Assembly (NCBI RefSeq): GCF_024343775.1
Contig: NZ_RJUF01000181.1
Coordinates: 1-64,000, forward strand
Origin: Lacihabitans soyangensis
Lineage (GTDB): Bacteria; Bacteroidota; Bacteroidia; Cytophagales; Spirosomataceae
DNA: 64,000 nt
Direction: 5' to 3'
Part shown: one piece after another, positions 35,680 to 45,262 of the stretch
How positions within the stretch are numbered: the stretch's first letter is position 1
How the letters are laid out: every line of letters begins with the position of its first letter
The notes under the pieces: model-generated
Seen by the model: the letters and a program-made list of their open reading frames with translations, nothing else
What the model was told of the DNA's origin: nothing
The model's database searches: none
Program-made: the position numbers and the translations under genes

Positions 35680-36957
35680 ATGGGAGTATCCATCTTTGAC
35701 AAAATTCAAAAGGACCTCGGTCCTCTTGGTGCCATTTCGCATTTTGGCCACCATTATTTCAGTTATCCTATCCTCGAAGGAGACATAGGGCCTTACATGA
35801 CCTTTAATGGGAATAAAATCTTGAATTGGTCATTAAACAACTATTTGGGGCTTTCAAACCACCCAGCGGTTCGAAAGACAGACTCTGACGCAGTTGATAA
35901 GTTTGGGCTGAGCTATCCGATGGGATCAAGGATGATGAGTGCTAACTCACACTATCATGAAAAGTTTGAAAGAGACTTAGCAGATTTTTCAGGTTATGAA
36001 GACGCTTTCTTGATGAATTTTGGTTACCAAGGCATTATGTCTGTGATAGAATCGTTGGTGGATCACCGAGACGTGATTGTTTACGATGGCGATTGTCATG
36101 CCTGTTTGATAGACGGAATTAGGCTGCATAAAGCCAAGGGCGGTGCGTATTACAGATTTAACCACAATGATATGGCCAGCCTTGAACTCAACCTGAAACG
36201 GGCCACGAAGCTTTCAGCTCAAAATGGTGGCGGAATTTTGGTCATAACGGAGGGAGTTTTTGGTATGACGGGCCAAATTGGCAAAATTGACGAAATTGTC
36301 AAGCTAAAAGAAAACTTTAACTTTAAACTTCTTGTCGATGACGCTCACGGCTTTGGTGTTTTGGGGGAAAACGGAAAAGGAACTCTAGAACACTTTCAAT
36401 GTCAGGCTGATGTAGATATTTATTTTGCCACATTTACCAAGGCCATGTCAGCAATGGGTGCATTTGTGGGTGCAAGTGCTGAGGTGGTTAAATATCTGAG
36501 GTATAATGTTCGGTCTCAAATTTACGCCAAAGCTTTACCTATGGGTTATGTGCTTGGTGGTATAAAAAGGCTCGAAGTTTTGAGAGAAAATCCGCAGTTT
36601 AGACATAGACTTTGGGATATTGCCATGCGTTTACAAAACGGACTAAAAGCAGAAGGATTTAATCTTGAAACTACTAACAGTCATGTTACACCAGTGTATT
36701 TTAACAAAGATTTTACTCAAAACGAAGTAGGAAATATGATTATAGACTTAAGAGAAAATTTGAGTATTTTTTGTTCAGTAGTTATATATCCCGTTGTAAA
36801 TAAGGGTGTTGTAATGTTAAGATTGATTCCAACTTCTATGCATACCTATGAGGATGTTGATTACACCATAGAGGCTTTCAAAAAAATAAGAGCAAAACTT
36901 CAAAACGGGGATTATAACTTTGCTATACCTTTGAGAAGCGAAATATACTCTAACTAA
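35680..36957 (+). CDS. Serine palmitoyltransferase-like alpha-oxoamine synthase
   Basis: This 425-residue PLP enzyme has the PLP lysine K254 in TFTKAMSAMG and the cofactor Asp/His in VDDAHGFG (about 219-226). The N-terminal part and the SNHPAVRKTDSDA block fit the serine palmitoyltransferase branch, which condenses serine with palmitoyl-CoA to begin sphingolipid synthesis, a known trait of many Bacteroidota; KBL and BioF are alternatives. It is followed by an alpha/beta hydrolase (6-base gap) and a membrane protein, which may work on the same lipid. Confidence 0.82.
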   Translation: MGVSIFDKIQKDLGPLGAISHFGHHYFSYPILEGDIGPYMTFNGNKILNWSLNNYLGLSNHPAVRKTDSDAVDKFGLSYPMGSRMMSANSHYHEKFERDLADFSGYEDAFLMNFGYQGIMSVIESLVDHRDVIVYDGDCHACLIDGIRLHKAKGGAYYRFNHNDMASLELNLKRATKLSAQNGGGILVITEGVFGMTGQIGKIDEIVKLKENFNFKLLVDDAHGFGVLGENGKGTLEHFQCQADVDIYFATFTKAMSAMGAFVGASAEVVKYLRYNVRSQIYAKALPMGYVLGGIKRLEVLRENPQFRHRLWDIAMRLQNGLKAEGFNLETTNSHVTPVYFNKDFTQNEVGNMIIDLRENLSIFCSVVIYPVVNKGVVMLRLIPTSMHTYEDVDYTIEAFKKIRAKLQNGDYNFAIPLRSEIYSN

Positions 36958-36963
36958 AAAAAT

Positions 36964-37764
36964 ATGCCGATTATTGAACTCAAAAATGCCTCATGTAACT
37001 ATATTTTGGAGGGTGATGGAAAAGAGACAATTGTTTTTGCTCATGGTCTTTTGTGGAGCCATTGGATGTTTCATAACCAAGTATCTTTCCTAAAATCTAG
37101 ATATCGCATTTTGGCCTACGACTTTAGGGGACAAGGAGGTACAACTGCTAAAAATGGGAAATATGATCTGGATAGTCTTTTTGACGATACAGTGGAAATT
37201 ATAGAAACACTTGTAGGTAAGCCTGTAATATTTGCAGGCTTATCTATGGGTGGTTATGTTGGAATAGCTTTGGCTGCCAAAAGACCAGACTTGGTAAAAA
37301 AACTAATTCTAATGGAGTCTACCACAGATGCAGAAACATTGGAGAGCATTTCGAAATACAAAATGCTGAATAATATGGTTAAAACGGTTGGTTACTGGCC
37401 AGTTGAAAAATCTATAATGAATCTCATGTTCGGAAAAAAGTTTTTGCAAGACAAAACCAGATCTGACCAGTATGATTTTTTCTTAAAGAAACTGAAAGAA
37501 AATAACAGGTATTTGATAGTAAAAGCAACTGAAGGGGTAATTACACGATTTTCAACGGAATATCATTTACCAAATATCAAATGCAAAACCTTGGTGTTAG
37601 TCGGTCAAGATGACATACCTTGTCCTGTTGAAAAATCTGAGTATCTAGCGGAAAATATTCCCAATGCCAAACTGATGATAATTGAAGGTGCCGGTCATAC
37701 CGGGCCACTAGAGGAACCGGAGAAATATAACCAGGCCATAAAGGACTTTATTGAAAATGATTGA
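36964..37764 (+). CDS. Alpha/beta hydrolase
   Basis: This 266-residue cytoplasmic alpha/beta hydrolase has an HG oxyanion turn (AHGLLWSHW), the nucleophile S94 in GLSMGG, the acid Asp in VGQDDIPCP and the catalytic His in EGAGHTGPLEEP. The family is broad: esterases, thioesterases and epoxide or C-C hydrolases. It lies six bases after the serine palmitoyltransferase-like gene, so a role on an acyl thioester or lipid is plausible. Confidence 0.85.
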   Translation: MPIIELKNASCNYILEGDGKETIVFAHGLLWSHWMFHNQVSFLKSRYRILAYDFRGQGGTTAKNGKYDLDSLFDDTVEIIETLVGKPVIFAGLSMGGYVGIALAAKRPDLVKKLILMESTTDAETLESISKYKMLNNMVKTVGYWPVEKSIMNLMFGKKFLQDKTRSDQYDFFLKKLKENNRYLIVKATEGVITRFSTEYHLPNIKCKTLVLVGQDDIPCPVEKSEYLAENIPNAKLMIIEGAGHTGPLEEPEKYNQAIKDFIEND

Positions 37765-37793
37765 TACTTTTGGGTCAGATTTTAGCAGAAAGC

Positions 37794-38609
37794 ATGATTT
37801 TGAAAGTGTTGAAAAAAATATTGGGTGTCATTGTATTATCCAACCTCAATGTAGTGGCAGCCACAATGGTTTGTTTTGTGGCTTTTTATAAACTTCCTAA
37901 CAATCAGCCTTTTCATGATTTTTTATCTCTTGCCCAGCTTGGACTTACCTGCTGGGCAATTTATGTTTTGGATAGATTGAAAGACAATATTTCTAAACCC
38001 GAAATCAGCACTGACAGACATAAATTCCATTACGACAATCAATTCATTTTGCAGATATTGATGATTGCTGCTGTATCAATTTCAGTCGTTATTATCTTTT
38101 TTCAACCACTAAATCTGATTATTTATGGTTTCTTTATAATCATTTTAGCAGGTTTTTATCTTTATTTTATTTCACCTAAATTCCCGTATCTGAAAGAAAT
38201 CTTTATGCCCTTCATCTATACCTTGGCGGTAGTTGGGGTGCCATTTGTGCTTGATTCTAGCATAAGCCTCAGTTCGTGGATATTAGGGTTAATGTTTTTC
38301 GGAATTACGATTCAAAATACCTTTTCATTTTCATTTTTTGAATTCTTGGAGAACGAATCTGAGGAGAATATTTGCAAAAAAATTGGAATTAGAAATACTA
38401 GAAAGGTAATTAACTATATAACCGCACTCAATATTTTTGTTGTAATTTTCTTTTTTTCAAACCAAATAAACTACCCCAATCTACTTGGTTTTGTGTTAGT
38501 TACTATTTCTTTGGTTACTTCATTGATTGTAGCAGCTGCACCAAAGTTCAAAAACAATTATCGTTGGCTTATCGACAGCTTACTTTTTCTTCCCTTGATT
38601 ATCCTTTAA
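37794..38609 (+). CDS. Polytopic membrane protein, UbiA-like
   Basis: This membrane protein has about 271 residues from ATG 37794; a TTG at 37761 overlaps the hydrolase stop and is a possible longer start. About eight hydrophobic segments are visible. IYVLDRLKDN followed by RHKFHYDNQ resembles the first Asp-rich region of UbiA-type prenyltransferases, but a clear second DxxxD is not seen. It may therefore be a distant or inactive relative. It is third in the serine palmitoyltransferase-like operon and overlaps the convergent small gene by 30 bases. Confidence 0.65.
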   Translation: MILKVLKKILGVIVLSNLNVVAATMVCFVAFYKLPNNQPFHDFLSLAQLGLTCWAIYVLDRLKDNISKPEISTDRHKFHYDNQFILQILMIAAVSISVVIIFFQPLNLIIYGFFIIILAGFYLYFISPKFPYLKEIFMPFIYTLAVVGVPFVLDSSISLSSWILGLMFFGITIQNTFSFSFFEFLENESEENICKKIGIRNTRKVINYITALNIFVVIFFFSNQINYPNLLGFVLVTISLVTSLIVAAAPKFKNNYRWLIDSLLFLPLIIL

Positions 38610-38774
38610 TTTCTGAATGCCTCTTCTGTACATGGCCAGCATAACACCACCCAAGCCTAACATGAGCCAAAAATAAGTATCAGAAAAAGGCACACTTTTG
38701 TAAATAAATTGGTCTACCCAAATGACCAAAAAGCCAATACTTCCGAATAAAATTAGTGTATCTAAAAGTTTCAT
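38580..38774 (-). CDS. Small two-helix membrane protein
   Basis: This 64-residue protein has two hydrophobic segments (TLILFGSIGFLVIWV and YFWLMLGLGGVMLAMY) and a strongly basic tail (RRGIQKLKDNQGKKK). I recognise no family. It starts one base after the cytochrome b5-like gene and so is co-transcribed with it, which suggests a membrane anchor or partner for that haem protein. Its 3' end overlaps the convergent UbiA-like gene. Confidence 0.6.
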   Translation of the reverse strand: MKLLDTLILFGSIGFLVIWVDQFIYKSVPFSDTYFWLMLGLGGVMLAMYRRGIQKLKDNQGKKK

Positions 38775-38775
38775 C

Positions 38776-39012
38776 TTAATCTATTAATTTTCCAACTACT
38801 TTCATTTTGTCAAAAACACCTGCTGTGTGAGGGGCATCTTTTAGTTCATCGGTCAGGTCTTGTCCAGCCCAATGCTCATAATGTTTGCCATTTTTCCACA
38901 GTCGAGACTCAGAAACATCGAAAACCAAACCATTATAAGCTACCCAAATCTCTGGCTTATCAGTTCCATTTCTAAGTGCTAATGTTCTTTTATTAATTTC
39001 CTTTAATTCCAA
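38776..39012 (-). CDS. Cytochrome b5-like haem-binding protein
   Basis: This small cytochrome b5/MAPR-type domain reads RTLALRNGTDKPEIWVAYNG, then VFDVSESRLWKNGKHYEHWAGQDLTDELKDAPH. Haem ligands cannot be fixed: H50-like YEHWAG is conserved, while MAPR proteins often use Tyr. No ATG precedes the domain. A TTG at 39033 lies inside a TACTTTTG promoter box (39031-39038), so the next TTG at 39012 is the better start, giving 78 residues. It is followed one base later by the small membrane protein gene. Confidence 0.78.
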   Translation of the reverse strand: MELKEINKRTLALRNGTDKPEIWVAYNGLVFDVSESRLWKNGKHYEHWAGQDLTDELKDAPHTAGVFDKMKVVGKLID

Positions 39013-39030
39013 GTCTATTGTTTTTATTTT

Positions 39031-39038
39031 CAAAAGTA
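39031..39038 (-). promoter_or_regulatory. -7 box overlapping the upstream TTG of the cytochrome b5-like gene
   Basis: The minus strand reads TACTTTTG, a match to TAnnTTTG. Because it contains the first in-frame TTG, translation must start further in. Confidence 0.5.
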
Positions 39039-39145
39039 ATACAATTGATAAACCCGAAATGTTTTTGTGAGAAAATTTGGCATTTTTTTTGACTAATACA
39101 ACGAATCAAGATATATTTACGTTTTATAAAGAAAACAATTTTAAA

Positions 39146-39592
39146 ATGAACAGAAAGGTACTTTTATCTACCCTATTTGCTTTCGGAGTGTTGGTGATCA
39201 GTTCTTGCGGACCAAAAGTGCCACCAGTTTCTGAAAGAATTGCAAAGGTTTGGACTGCCGCTTCGGTTAAAGAAAATTCTACTGAAGTTTACAAAACAGG
39301 TGGAACTTCCAACGTTAAACCAGGCTACAGTACTTATAGATTAGACCTTTCAGCTCCACCTGCTGTCACGATAAGAGAAATTGATGGTGGCACTTACACT
39401 GGTACTTATAGTGTTACGGCCACAACCTTATCTATCAAAGGGCTTACTCCACAGCCAACTGGCACTGGAGGAAATCTTGAGTTTACAATAACTTCGTTAT
39501 CAGATGAAGGTAAAAATTTGGTACTGACAGGTACTACACCTTATCCAAAAACAGGAAATACAACCAATACGTACACTTTGGTAACTAACTAA
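39146..39592 (+). CDS. Hypothetical lipoprotein
   Basis: This protein has 148 residues from ATG 39146. The longer frame from 39077 puts a hydrophilic leader before the signal peptide and is rejected. The signal ends in a lipobox, LVISSCG, so Cys would be lipidated. The mature part is beta-rich (SVTATTLSIKGL, LEFTITSLSDEGKNLVLTG), resembling lipocalin-like small lipoproteins. A family cannot be named. A good terminator follows. Confidence 0.75.
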   Translation: MNRKVLLSTLFAFGVLVISSCGPKVPPVSERIAKVWTAASVKENSTEVYKTGGTSNVKPGYSTYRLDLSAPPAVTIREIDGGTYTGTYSVTATTLSIKGLTPQPTGTGGNLEFTITSLSDEGKNLVLTGTTPYPKTGNTTNTYTLVTN

Positions 39593-39620
39593 AAGTATTT
39601 AAGTAAAAATATCAATTCAG

Positions 39621-39649
39621 AGGTGTTTCGAAAGAGACACCTTTTTTTT
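39621..39649 (+). terminator. Intrinsic terminator after lipoprotein gene
   Basis: AGGTGTTTC (39621-39629), loop GAAA, GAGACACCT (39634-39642) and eight T. One G-T pair in the stem. Confidence 0.88.
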
Positions 39650-39681
39650 GTATATAGGGTCTAAAAGCCTAATTTTGTAGC

Positions 39682-40698
39682 ATGGAAAAAGAATCAATTG
39701 AAAGTTTAGGTGAGTTTGGTCTTATAGACAGAATAAAAAGCACTGCTGTTTTATACGACAGCAACAATACAAAATTAGGCATAGGTGATGACGCAGCAGT
39801 AATTGATAACGGCAAAACCTACACACTTGTGAGTACAGACATGTTGCTTGAAGGCGTACACTTTGACCTGACTTATACCCCGCTAAAGCATCTGGGCTAC
39901 AAGGCTGTGGCTATAAATGTTTCGGATATTGCTGCCATGAATGGCACTCCTAAACAAATAACGGTTTCAATTGCCATCAGTAATAGATTTGATTTGGCGG
40001 CTGTAGACGAATTTTATGAAGGTGTAAATTTAGCTTGCGAAGCCTATCATATTGACCTTGTGGGTGGCGATACATCATCTAGTAGAGCGGGTTTGGTAAT
40101 TTCAGTTACAGCAATCGGTGAAGTTGAAAAAGATAAAATAGTTTATAGGTCGGGTGCAGGTGAAAACGACATAGTTTGCGTTACTGGTGACTTGGGTGCT
40201 GCTTATTTAGGATTGCAGGTGCTAGAAAGGGAAAAGCAAGAGTTTTTGGGTAATCCCAATATGCAACCTAAAATAGATGACAAAACTTACGTAGTTGGCA
40301 GGCAACTGAAGCCTGAAGGCAGAACAGATATTATTCATGATTTAAACGAAATAGGTGTAGTTCCGACTTCCATGATTGATATCTCGGATGGTTTAGCCTC
40401 TGAAATCCTTCATCTCTCAAAGCACTCTGGGGTTGGGTTTACGGTCTTTTTTGAAAATTTCCCTATTGAGAATATTACGCTGGAAACCTGCACAGAATTT
40501 AATCTAAACCCCATTGCCAGCATTATCAGTGGTGGAGAGGATTATGAGCTCCTTATGACTTTCAAACAGGCAGATTTTGAGAAAATCAAAGCCATACCAG
40601 AAATAACTCCCATTGGATTTGTAACCAAAGAAAAGGAAAACTGGTTGGTGTTGAATTCCGGCGAAAAAACTAAAATTGTGGCTCAAGGCTGGAAATGA
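39682..40698 (+). CDS. thiL: Thiamine-monophosphate kinase
   Basis: This 338-residue protein of the AIR synthase-related ATP-binding fold converts thiamine phosphate to thiamine diphosphate. LGIGDDAAVID near residue 35, STDMLLEGVHFD, VNVSDIAAMNG-like INVSDIAAMNG and DISDGLASEI carry the metal-binding aspartates typical of ThiL. Size is normal. It overlaps the next gene (NlpC/P60) by four bases. No thiamine riboswitch is visible in front of it. Confidence 0.93.
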   Translation: MEKESIESLGEFGLIDRIKSTAVLYDSNNTKLGIGDDAAVIDNGKTYTLVSTDMLLEGVHFDLTYTPLKHLGYKAVAINVSDIAAMNGTPKQITVSIAISNRFDLAAVDEFYEGVNLACEAYHIDLVGGDTSSSRAGLVISVTAIGEVEKDKIVYRSGAGENDIVCVTGDLGAAYLGLQVLEREKQEFLGNPNMQPKIDDKTYVVGRQLKPEGRTDIIHDLNEIGVVPTSMIDISDGLASEILHLSKHSGVGFTVFFENFPIENITLETCTEFNLNPIASIISGGEDYELLMTFKQADFEKIKAIPEITPIGFVTKEKENWLVLNSGEKTKIVAQGWK

Positions 40699-41822
40699 AA
40701 AAAATAACCTTAATTGTTCTTTTATCTTTAAGTTATTGTGCCAATGCTCAATACGAGGAGCATATTGAGAAAATAAGGAAGATTTATGCACCCGACAAAC
40801 GTACAGCCATATTCGAAATAACTTATAGTCCGAATACCAACGCAATTGTAGGAAAAACCAATCTAAGGGAAGCAAAGGATGCTTTACTTTCTATCATCAA
40901 GAATGAAAACGTCAAGGATTCAGTTTTAGTACTCCCCATTTCAAACAGAAATTTCGAAAAAAATGCGGTGGTGAATGTCTCAGTGGCAAACTTAAGGTCA
41001 AAACCAGAGGAGTCTGCTGAATTAGCCTCACAAGTACTTCTGGGCATGCCTTTGTTGGTTTTAGAAAAAACTAGAGGCTGGTATCGGGTACAATGTCCTG
41101 ATGATTACATCGGTTGGATAGAGGGCTCAACTATCAAGCAATTTTCAGAAACCGAATATGTGAATTTCAAGAATAAGGAAAAAGTAATATACGTTAATCC
41201 CTCTGGATTTGCAATGAGTGATACTACCTCAAAAGCTTATTCGGTAAGAGACGTAAGTTTCGGCAATCTATTAGTTTTTGCAGCTAAGAGTGGCCGTTTC
41301 ACAGAGGTTATTTTTCCTGACGGAAAGCACGGATTTGTGAGTACAGATAATTTACAATCGTCTAAGGATTGGTTAAAAGATAGACAAAATAGCGGTGAAA
41401 AGATTGTCGAAAACGGCAGAAAAATGCTTGGAATACCCTATTTGTGGGGTGGCACTTCGTTCAAAGGGGCCGATTGCAGCGGTTTTACCCGAATGGCTTT
41501 TTTCGCTTCTGGTCTCTTATTGCCAAGGGATGCATCTCAGCAAGCCCTCATTGGCGACCCAGTAAGTATTGAGAATGACTTTTCAATGCTTCAAAAAGGA
41601 GATTTATTGTTTTTTGGAAACACAACTACCTTTAAAGTAACACATGTCGGCATTTGGGCTGGCAACAAATCCTTCATACATTCGTCCGGAATGATCCAAA
41701 TCAACAGTTTTGATGCAAATTCACCAGATTATGATGAATATAACTTAAAAAGGTTACTTTTTGTTAAAAGAATAAATCCAAAAGCCTTATATTTAACTGG
41801 TCAAAACCTTTATAAATTCTGA
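40695..41822 (+). CDS. NlpC/P60 peptidoglycan endopeptidase with SH3-like domains
   Basis: This 375-residue exported cell-wall hydrolase has a signal peptide at about 1-18. An SH3-like region follows (VNVSVANLRSKPEESAELASQ, then GWYRVQCPDDYIGWIEG), with a second SH3-like segment near 165-225. The catalytic NlpC/P60 domain (about 240-365) has Cys in GADCSGFTRMA and His in THVGIWAG, with the third polar residue in FIHSSG. It cuts D-Glu-diamino acid links in peptidoglycan. Start overlaps thiL by four bases. Confidence 0.92.
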   Translation: MKKITLIVLLSLSYCANAQYEEHIEKIRKIYAPDKRTAIFEITYSPNTNAIVGKTNLREAKDALLSIIKNENVKDSVLVLPISNRNFEKNAVVNVSVANLRSKPEESAELASQVLLGMPLLVLEKTRGWYRVQCPDDYIGWIEGSTIKQFSETEYVNFKNKEKVIYVNPSGFAMSDTTSKAYSVRDVSFGNLLVFAAKSGRFTEVIFPDGKHGFVSTDNLQSSKDWLKDRQNSGEKIVENGRKMLGIPYLWGGTSFKGADCSGFTRMAFFASGLLLPRDASQQALIGDPVSIENDFSMLQKGDLLFFGNTTTFKVTHVGIWAGNKSFIHSSGMIQINSFDANSPDYDEYNLKRLLFVKRINPKALYLTGQNLYKF

Positions 41823-41871
41823 AATCAGTTTTTATAAATCATCCGTTTTAGTTTTTAAAATTCAACCTTTT

Positions 41872-44859
41872 ATGAAAAGAATAACCATTTTGTTGGCGTT
41901 ATCGCTGTGCTCATTTTTATCAGATCAAAAAGAACCACTTTCAGCCGAAGATTATGCTAAATTGACGGACTCTGAAAAAAGAAGTGTCGAACATGCACTT
42001 GACGGCATAGAATTATTCGATCCTGAGCTCGAAATCACCCTTTTTGCTTCGGAACCCATGATGACCAACCCTACTAATATGGACATTGACGCCAAGGGAA
42101 GAGTCTGGATATGTGAAGCTTACAACTATAGGAACACCCTGAACCCAAGAAATCCTTACAATGCCAAAGGTGATAGGATTTTGATTATGGAAGATACTGA
42201 CAAGGACGGAAAAGCCGACAAATCTAAAGTATTCTATCAAGGAGAAGACATTAATGCGGCACTCGGAATTGCTGTTTTAGGAAACAAAATTTATGTTTCT
42301 TGTAGCCCAAATGTATTTGTCTTCACAGACGAAAATGGGGACGACATTCCAGATAAAAAAGAAATTCTATTCTCGGGCATTGGCGGTTTACAGCACGACC
42401 ATGGAATGCACGCTTTTGTTTTTGGACCTGACGGAAAACTTTACTTTAACTTTGGAAACTCAGGAAATACGCTTATTTCTAAAGAGGGAAAGGCTTTTCT
42501 TGACGATAAAAAACAAGTTATAACGGGAGATGGGAAACCTTACCGAGAGGGTATGGTGTTCAGATCCGACGAAGATGGCACCAACCTTGAACCATTGGCT
42601 TGGAATTTTAGAAATAATTATGAACTCGCCTTGGATAGCTATGGTAAAATGTGGCAATCGGATAACGATGATGACGGAAACCGAAGCACAAGGATTAACT
42701 ACGTCATGGATTATGGCAACTACGGCTTCAAAGACGAAATGACTGGAGCCGACTGGCGTGTTAGAAGGACCAACATGGAAGATTCGGTTTATAAAAAACA
42801 CTGGCACCTCAATGATCCTGGTGTAGTACCAAATTTGCTCCAGACTTATGCTGGTTCCCCAACGGGTATTATTTTTTATGAAGGCTCACTCCTACCTGCC
42901 AAATACCAAAATCAAATTATTCACTGCGATGCTGGGCCAAATATAGTTCGTGCCTACCCAACTGTTAAAAATGGTGCGGGATTCTCGGCTTCTGTCTTAA
43001 ACATTTTAGACGGTTCTAAAAGAGATAAATGGTTCCGTCCATCGGATATTACAGTGGCTCCAGACGGTTCTTTGTTTGTGTCTGACTGGTACGATCCAGG
43101 TGTTGGTGGACACGCCATGGGCGATTCTCTCAGAGGTAGAATTTATAGAATAGCTCCTAAAGGCGTAAAATACAAAACACCAACTTACGACTATTCTACG
43201 GCCTCAGGAGCAGCTCAAGCACTTCAAAGCCCCAATCAAGCCGTTCGATACCTAGCTTTCAATTCTTTAAAAAATATGGGTTCAAAGGCCGAAAGTTCGC
43301 TTAAAGAGTTAATACAATCAGGAAAACCGAATATGGCCGCTCGTGCGTATTGGCTTTTGGCAGAACAAAATAGTCTTTGGGTAAATCATGCCGCTGAAAG
43401 TCCAAACGAGGATTTAAGAGTTTTATCTGTCAGAATGGCCAGACAATACTTTAAGAACCCTTACGAGTTTTTGAAAGAAATGTCAGCCGATCCATCCATA
43501 CAGGTTCGTAGAGAGATTGCCTTGGCTTTGAGACATAAAAACTACGCCGATATTTGGGCAAAATTGGCTTCGGATTACAAAGGAAATGACCGTTGGTTTT
43601 TAGAGGCCCTTGGTATAGCCGCAAATCAAGACTGGGATAATTCGCTTGAACTTCTTCGGGCCAAAGAAGGTCAAAATTGGCTGCAAAAGCCTCATGTAAA
43701 GGAGTTGATTTGGAGAAGTAGAGGTGCCAAAACTATGGAATACCTCTCAGAAATCATTCAAAATGAACCTCTCGAATCAAAATGGAAATACTACCGAGCC
43801 TTTGATTTCCAAAAAGGAGCTAATAAAAATGATGTTCTTTTTGGTTTAATAAAGAAATCCAAATCTGACGTAGAGAAAGTAACAATTTTTAAACTTTTGG
43901 ACCAAACCACTATCCAGAACAATGCAAGCTTTAAAGTAGAATTTCCAAAGCTTTTGGCTGGAATAAAAAATGACCTTGATTTTATTGACTTAGTTGACAA
44001 ATTTAATGTTAAAACCCAATTTGCCCGTTTGCATAATTTGACTTTGAATTCTACCGATAGGCAGGTAGCGTCCGAAGCTGGAAGGGTAAATGTCAAATTA
44101 CACGGAGTAAAAGGCTTATTATTAGAGCTGACCAATCCAAAAAATGCTAAAAATGCCATTGACAAGTATGGTAATGTGGACAATGTGACCATTGCCAAGG
44201 AATTGGTAAAAATTTACGGAAATCCTAAATACAAAGAGGAATTACGATTGTTAGCCCTCAACGAAATGGGTGGCTGGGAATCAGAGGAAGTGCTTTGGGA
44301 GCAATTTAAATCAAAAAAAATACCCGCAGAATATGTAGAGACAGCTTTGAATATTTTGAAACGGACTTGGCATGGAGATATAAGAAACGAAGTGAACAAA
44401 ATTATAGCTACTTCCGGAGGTCAAACCATCAATATTGATAATATTTTGAAGTCGGGCGGAGACCAAGCGGCTGGTAAGGAAGTTTTCGAAACCTATTGTA
44501 TTACTTGTCATGTCGCCAAAAACTCAGGGATTGATTTTGGTCCATCTCTCTCTTTAATTGGTAATAAACTCAGCAAACAAGGACTCTTAAATGCCGTCAT
44601 AAACCCAAGTGAGGGTATTGGTTTTGGTTATGAAACCCAACAAATAACCATGAAAAATGGAGATGTTATACAGGCAATTGTAACCTCAAAAACAGAAATA
44701 GACCTCATTGTGAAATATCCAGGAAGTGCAAGCATAAATATTCTGAAACTTAAGGATGTTTCTAAAATTGAACAAAAAGCTGAATCTCTTATGCCAAAAT
44801 TTGCCCTTAATGAATCCGAATTGAGAAATTTAGTCACCTACATGGAAACTTTAAAATAG
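41872..44859 (+). CDS. PVC-type dehydrogenase with C-terminal cytochrome c
   Basis: This 995-residue exported protein has a signal sequence at about 1-18. A PVC-type sugar-dehydrogenase propeller follows (about 50-430: VWICEAYNYRNT, GMHAFVFGPDGKLYF, FVSDWYDPGVGGHAMG), then HEAT-like repeats (about 450-840). The cytochrome c domain at about 855-995 binds haem through CITCH at 876-880, with M974 as a likely axial ligand. It would oxidise a sugar or alcohol in the periplasm and hand electrons to haem. It is related to the 1214-residue protein at 9632, which ends in a copper domain instead. It follows the NlpC gene by 49 bases. Confidence 0.88.
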   Translation: MKRITILLALSLCSFLSDQKEPLSAEDYAKLTDSEKRSVEHALDGIELFDPELEITLFASEPMMTNPTNMDIDAKGRVWICEAYNYRNTLNPRNPYNAKGDRILIMEDTDKDGKADKSKVFYQGEDINAALGIAVLGNKIYVSCSPNVFVFTDENGDDIPDKKEILFSGIGGLQHDHGMHAFVFGPDGKLYFNFGNSGNTLISKEGKAFLDDKKQVITGDGKPYREGMVFRSDEDGTNLEPLAWNFRNNYELALDSYGKMWQSDNDDDGNRSTRINYVMDYGNYGFKDEMTGADWRVRRTNMEDSVYKKHWHLNDPGVVPNLLQTYAGSPTGIIFYEGSLLPAKYQNQIIHCDAGPNIVRAYPTVKNGAGFSASVLNILDGSKRDKWFRPSDITVAPDGSLFVSDWYDPGVGGHAMGDSLRGRIYRIAPKGVKYKTPTYDYSTASGAAQALQSPNQAVRYLAFNSLKNMGSKAESSLKELIQSGKPNMAARAYWLLAEQNSLWVNHAAESPNEDLRVLSVRMARQYFKNPYEFLKEMSADPSIQVRREIALALRHKNYADIWAKLASDYKGNDRWFLEALGIAANQDWDNSLELLRAKEGQNWLQKPHVKELIWRSRGAKTMEYLSEIIQNEPLESKWKYYRAFDFQKGANKNDVLFGLIKKSKSDVEKVTIFKLLDQTTIQNNASFKVEFPKLLAGIKNDLDFIDLVDKFNVKTQFARLHNLTLNSTDRQVASEAGRVNVKLHGVKGLLLELTNPKNAKNAIDKYGNVDNVTIAKELVKIYGNPKYKEELRLLALNEMGGWESEEVLWEQFKSKKIPAEYVETALNILKRTWHGDIRNEVNKIIATSGGQTINIDNILKSGGDQAAGKEVFETYCITCHVAKNSGIDFGPSLSLIGNKLSKQGLLNAVINPSEGIGFGYETQQITMKNGDVIQAIVTSKTEIDLIVKYPGSASINILKLKDVSKIEQKAESLMPKFALNESELRNLVTYMETLK

Positions 44860-44930
44860 TACAAACCAGAACAAGAGAATCATTCAAACCCTAGATTTTT
44901 TGTATTAAATCTATTTTTAAGAATAACTAA

Positions 44931-45209
44931 ATGAAGCATAAAATAACAATAGAATATTGCCCCAAATGTAACTGGATGATGCGTGCAGCTTGGCTTGCCC
45001 AGGAATTGCTCGTGACTTTTGAGGAAGAAATAGAGCTGATGAGTCTCAAACCCAGCCCTTCATCAGGTAGTTTTATAATTTCGGTCGAAGACACCATAGT
45101 CTTCGACCGAAAAACTTATGGCGGTTTTGCAGAACCCAAAGTGATCAAACAGCTAATTAGAGATTTTATTGCTCCAGACAAAAATCTGGGCCATTCTGAT
45201 AAAAAATAA
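44931..45209 (+). CDS. SelT/SelW/SelH-family (Rdx) protein
   Basis: This 92-residue thioredoxin-like protein has CPKC at 10-13, the redox motif that holds selenocysteine in SelW homologues; here both residues are Cys. WMMRAAWLAQELL and FDRKTYGGFAEPKVIKQLI match the family. It is the last gene in this direction before the convergent 45263-46525 gene. Redox role is by family; partner unknown. Confidence 0.88.
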   Translation: MKHKITIEYCPKCNWMMRAAWLAQELLVTFEEEIELMSLKPSPSSGSFIISVEDTIVFDRKTYGGFAEPKVIKQLIRDFIAPDKNLGHSDKK

Positions 45210-45262
45210 TTTAATGCCGAATACCCCTAAATCCGTTATATTCAAATTACAGAAATAGTAAA

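Noticed and set aside
39682-39700. Thiamine riboswitch before thiL
   Set aside because: No THI-box motif in the 90 bases upstream; the only structure is the lipoprotein terminator.
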